Assembly (NCBI GenBank): GCA_902466275.1
Contig: CABQQJ010000037.1
Location: forward strand, 1-7,203
Direction of reading: 5' to 3'
Origin: an uncultured Veillonella sp.
GTDB taxonomy: Bacteria; Bacillota; Negativicutes; Veillonellales; Veillonellaceae
Length of the DNA stretch: 7,203 nucleotides
Shown here in pieces: positions 6,793-7,203 of this stretch. The position numbers and the translations under genes are program-made. The notes beneath the pieces were generated by a model that saw nothing but the letters and a program-made list of their open reading frames with translations, made no database searches and was not told where the DNA came from. The first letter of the stretch is position 1. Every line of letters starts with the position of its first letter.

Positions 6793-6822
6793 AGTATATC
6801 AAGAAACACTATAAAGGGCCAA
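6793..6822 (-). promoter_or_regulatory. Candidate fba promoter
   Basis: On the minus strand, TGATATACT (plus strand 6793-6801) matches an extended -10 with one mismatch in the hexamer. TTGGCC (6817-6822) is a four-of-six -35 match with an 18-bp spacer. Transcription would begin near 6786, giving a leader of about 115 nt. A second, weaker candidate nearby pairs TTGATA with TATGAT at a 19-bp spacer. The stretch from 6672 to 6919 holds no gene. I see no clear terminator after the upstream pseudouridine synthase, so read-through from that gene is also possible. Confidence 0.4.
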
Positions 6823-6919
6823 TATTTTTTGTATAACTTATGCATAAATTTCGTCTTGTTTTGTGACCCATGTGGGTTATTTCTGTGTGTTAGCATTTAT
6901 TTAGTGGTGTTATATCAGC

Positions 6920-7203
6920 TCAATCGTTCAGCAATACATTCATATCCTCTGGCATCTCTGCATGCAGTTCAAGCCATTCATTTGTTATGGGATGGTAAAA
7001 GCTTACGTGCGATGCATGCAGTGCTTGGCGTTGAATAAATTCTAGATGACCACCGTATAAGTCATCACCAGCTAGTGGATACCCTAGTTGAGATAAATGA
7101 ACTCGAATCTGATGAGTGCGCCCTGTGTGTAATAAGCATTGCACGTGAGTGAAGTGCTGTTCACTATTGCTACTCATGCCAGTATTATGGCCGATAATAG
7201 TTA
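6920..7203 (-). CDS. RluA-family rRNA pseudouridine synthase, C-terminal part
   Basis: The frame is open to the right edge of the window (continuing TIIGHNTG before the first in-window Met at 7175-7177), so this is the 3' part of a longer gene; the Met is almost surely internal. The visible 94 residues carry the family's conserved LLHTGRTHQIRVHLSQLGYPLAGDDLYGG block, followed by a tail of the form HPITNEWLELHAEMPEDM that is typical of RluA/RluD-type enzymes. These enzymes isomerise specific uridines in 23S rRNA (some also tRNA) to pseudouridine. The catalytic aspartate motif (HRLDxxTSG) lies upstream and outside the window, so activity and the exact subgroup cannot be judged. The stop is TGA at 6920-6922. 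It lies 248 bp upstream of the fba start on the same strand. Confidence 0.9.
   Translation of the reverse strand, partial: TIIGHNTGMSSNSEQHFTHVQCLLHTGRTHQIRVHLSQLGYPLAGDDLYGGHLEFIQRQALHASHVSFYHPITNEWLELHAEMPEDMNVLLND

Noticed and set aside
6864..6879. Short hairpin (ACCC-ATGT-GGGT) as a terminator for the RluA-family gene
   Set aside because: The stem is short and, in the minus direction, no T run follows it.
6829..7038. 69-residue plus-strand frame overlapping the pseudouridine synthase gene
   Set aside because: It overlaps the conserved RluA-family coding region antisense, has no ribosome binding site and no family resemblance.

Overview
The window looks like ordinary core chromosome of a low-GC, diderm-type Firmicute. 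The best guess is a Negativicute close to Veillonella: the DNA is AT-rich, the intergenic regions are very AT-rich, most starts have strong GGAGG-type Shine-Dalgarno sites, and a class IIB aldolase sits beside an SpoVB/MurJ-like flippase. The taxon is inferred from general character, not from any marker gene. I see no mobile element, CRISPR array, tRNA or rRNA.

Layout. (1) Positions 1-587, plus strand: the 3' part of a very acidic protein of unknown function that begins before the window. (2) 588-757: a convergent intergenic region with a perfect 20-bp tandem duplication and a 90-bp nested inverted-repeat element with A/T tracts at both ends, probably a two-way terminator. (3) 758-2821, minus strand: a two-gene operon, first a PuuD-type class I glutamine amidotransferase (gamma-glutamyl-GABA hydrolase family), then an APC-family amino acid permease 15 nt later. 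(4) 2822-3041: a divergent promoter region with a 17-bp dyad containing a TATAAT hexamer on each strand, and an extended -10 for the next gene. (5) 3042-4085, plus strand: an AEC-family (auxin efflux carrier / malate permease type) transporter. (6) 4115-4164: a very strong two-way terminator. (7) 4182-6671, minus strand: fba (class II fructose-bisphosphate aldolase), followed after 3 nt by an SpoVB/MurJ-type MOP-superfamily flippase with no Shine-Dalgarno of its own. (8) 6672-6919: a fba leader region with a candidate promoter and a 12-bp palindrome touching the ribosome binding site. (9) 6920-7203, minus strand: the C-terminal part of an RluA-family pseudouridine synthase that begins beyond the window.

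How the genes may work together. The amidotransferase and permease probably form an uptake-and-hydrolysis pair for a gamma-glutamyl compound or related amino acid. The AEC carrier probably moves a small organic acid. Fba serves glycolysis or gluconeogenesis, and the flippase exports a lipid-linked envelope precursor. The last two share a transcript by position, though their functions are not obviously linked. I found no convincing undescribed system. The items most worth a second look are the 588-757 intergenic element, the SD-less flippase start coupled to fba, the fba leader palindrome, and the unknown acidic protein.
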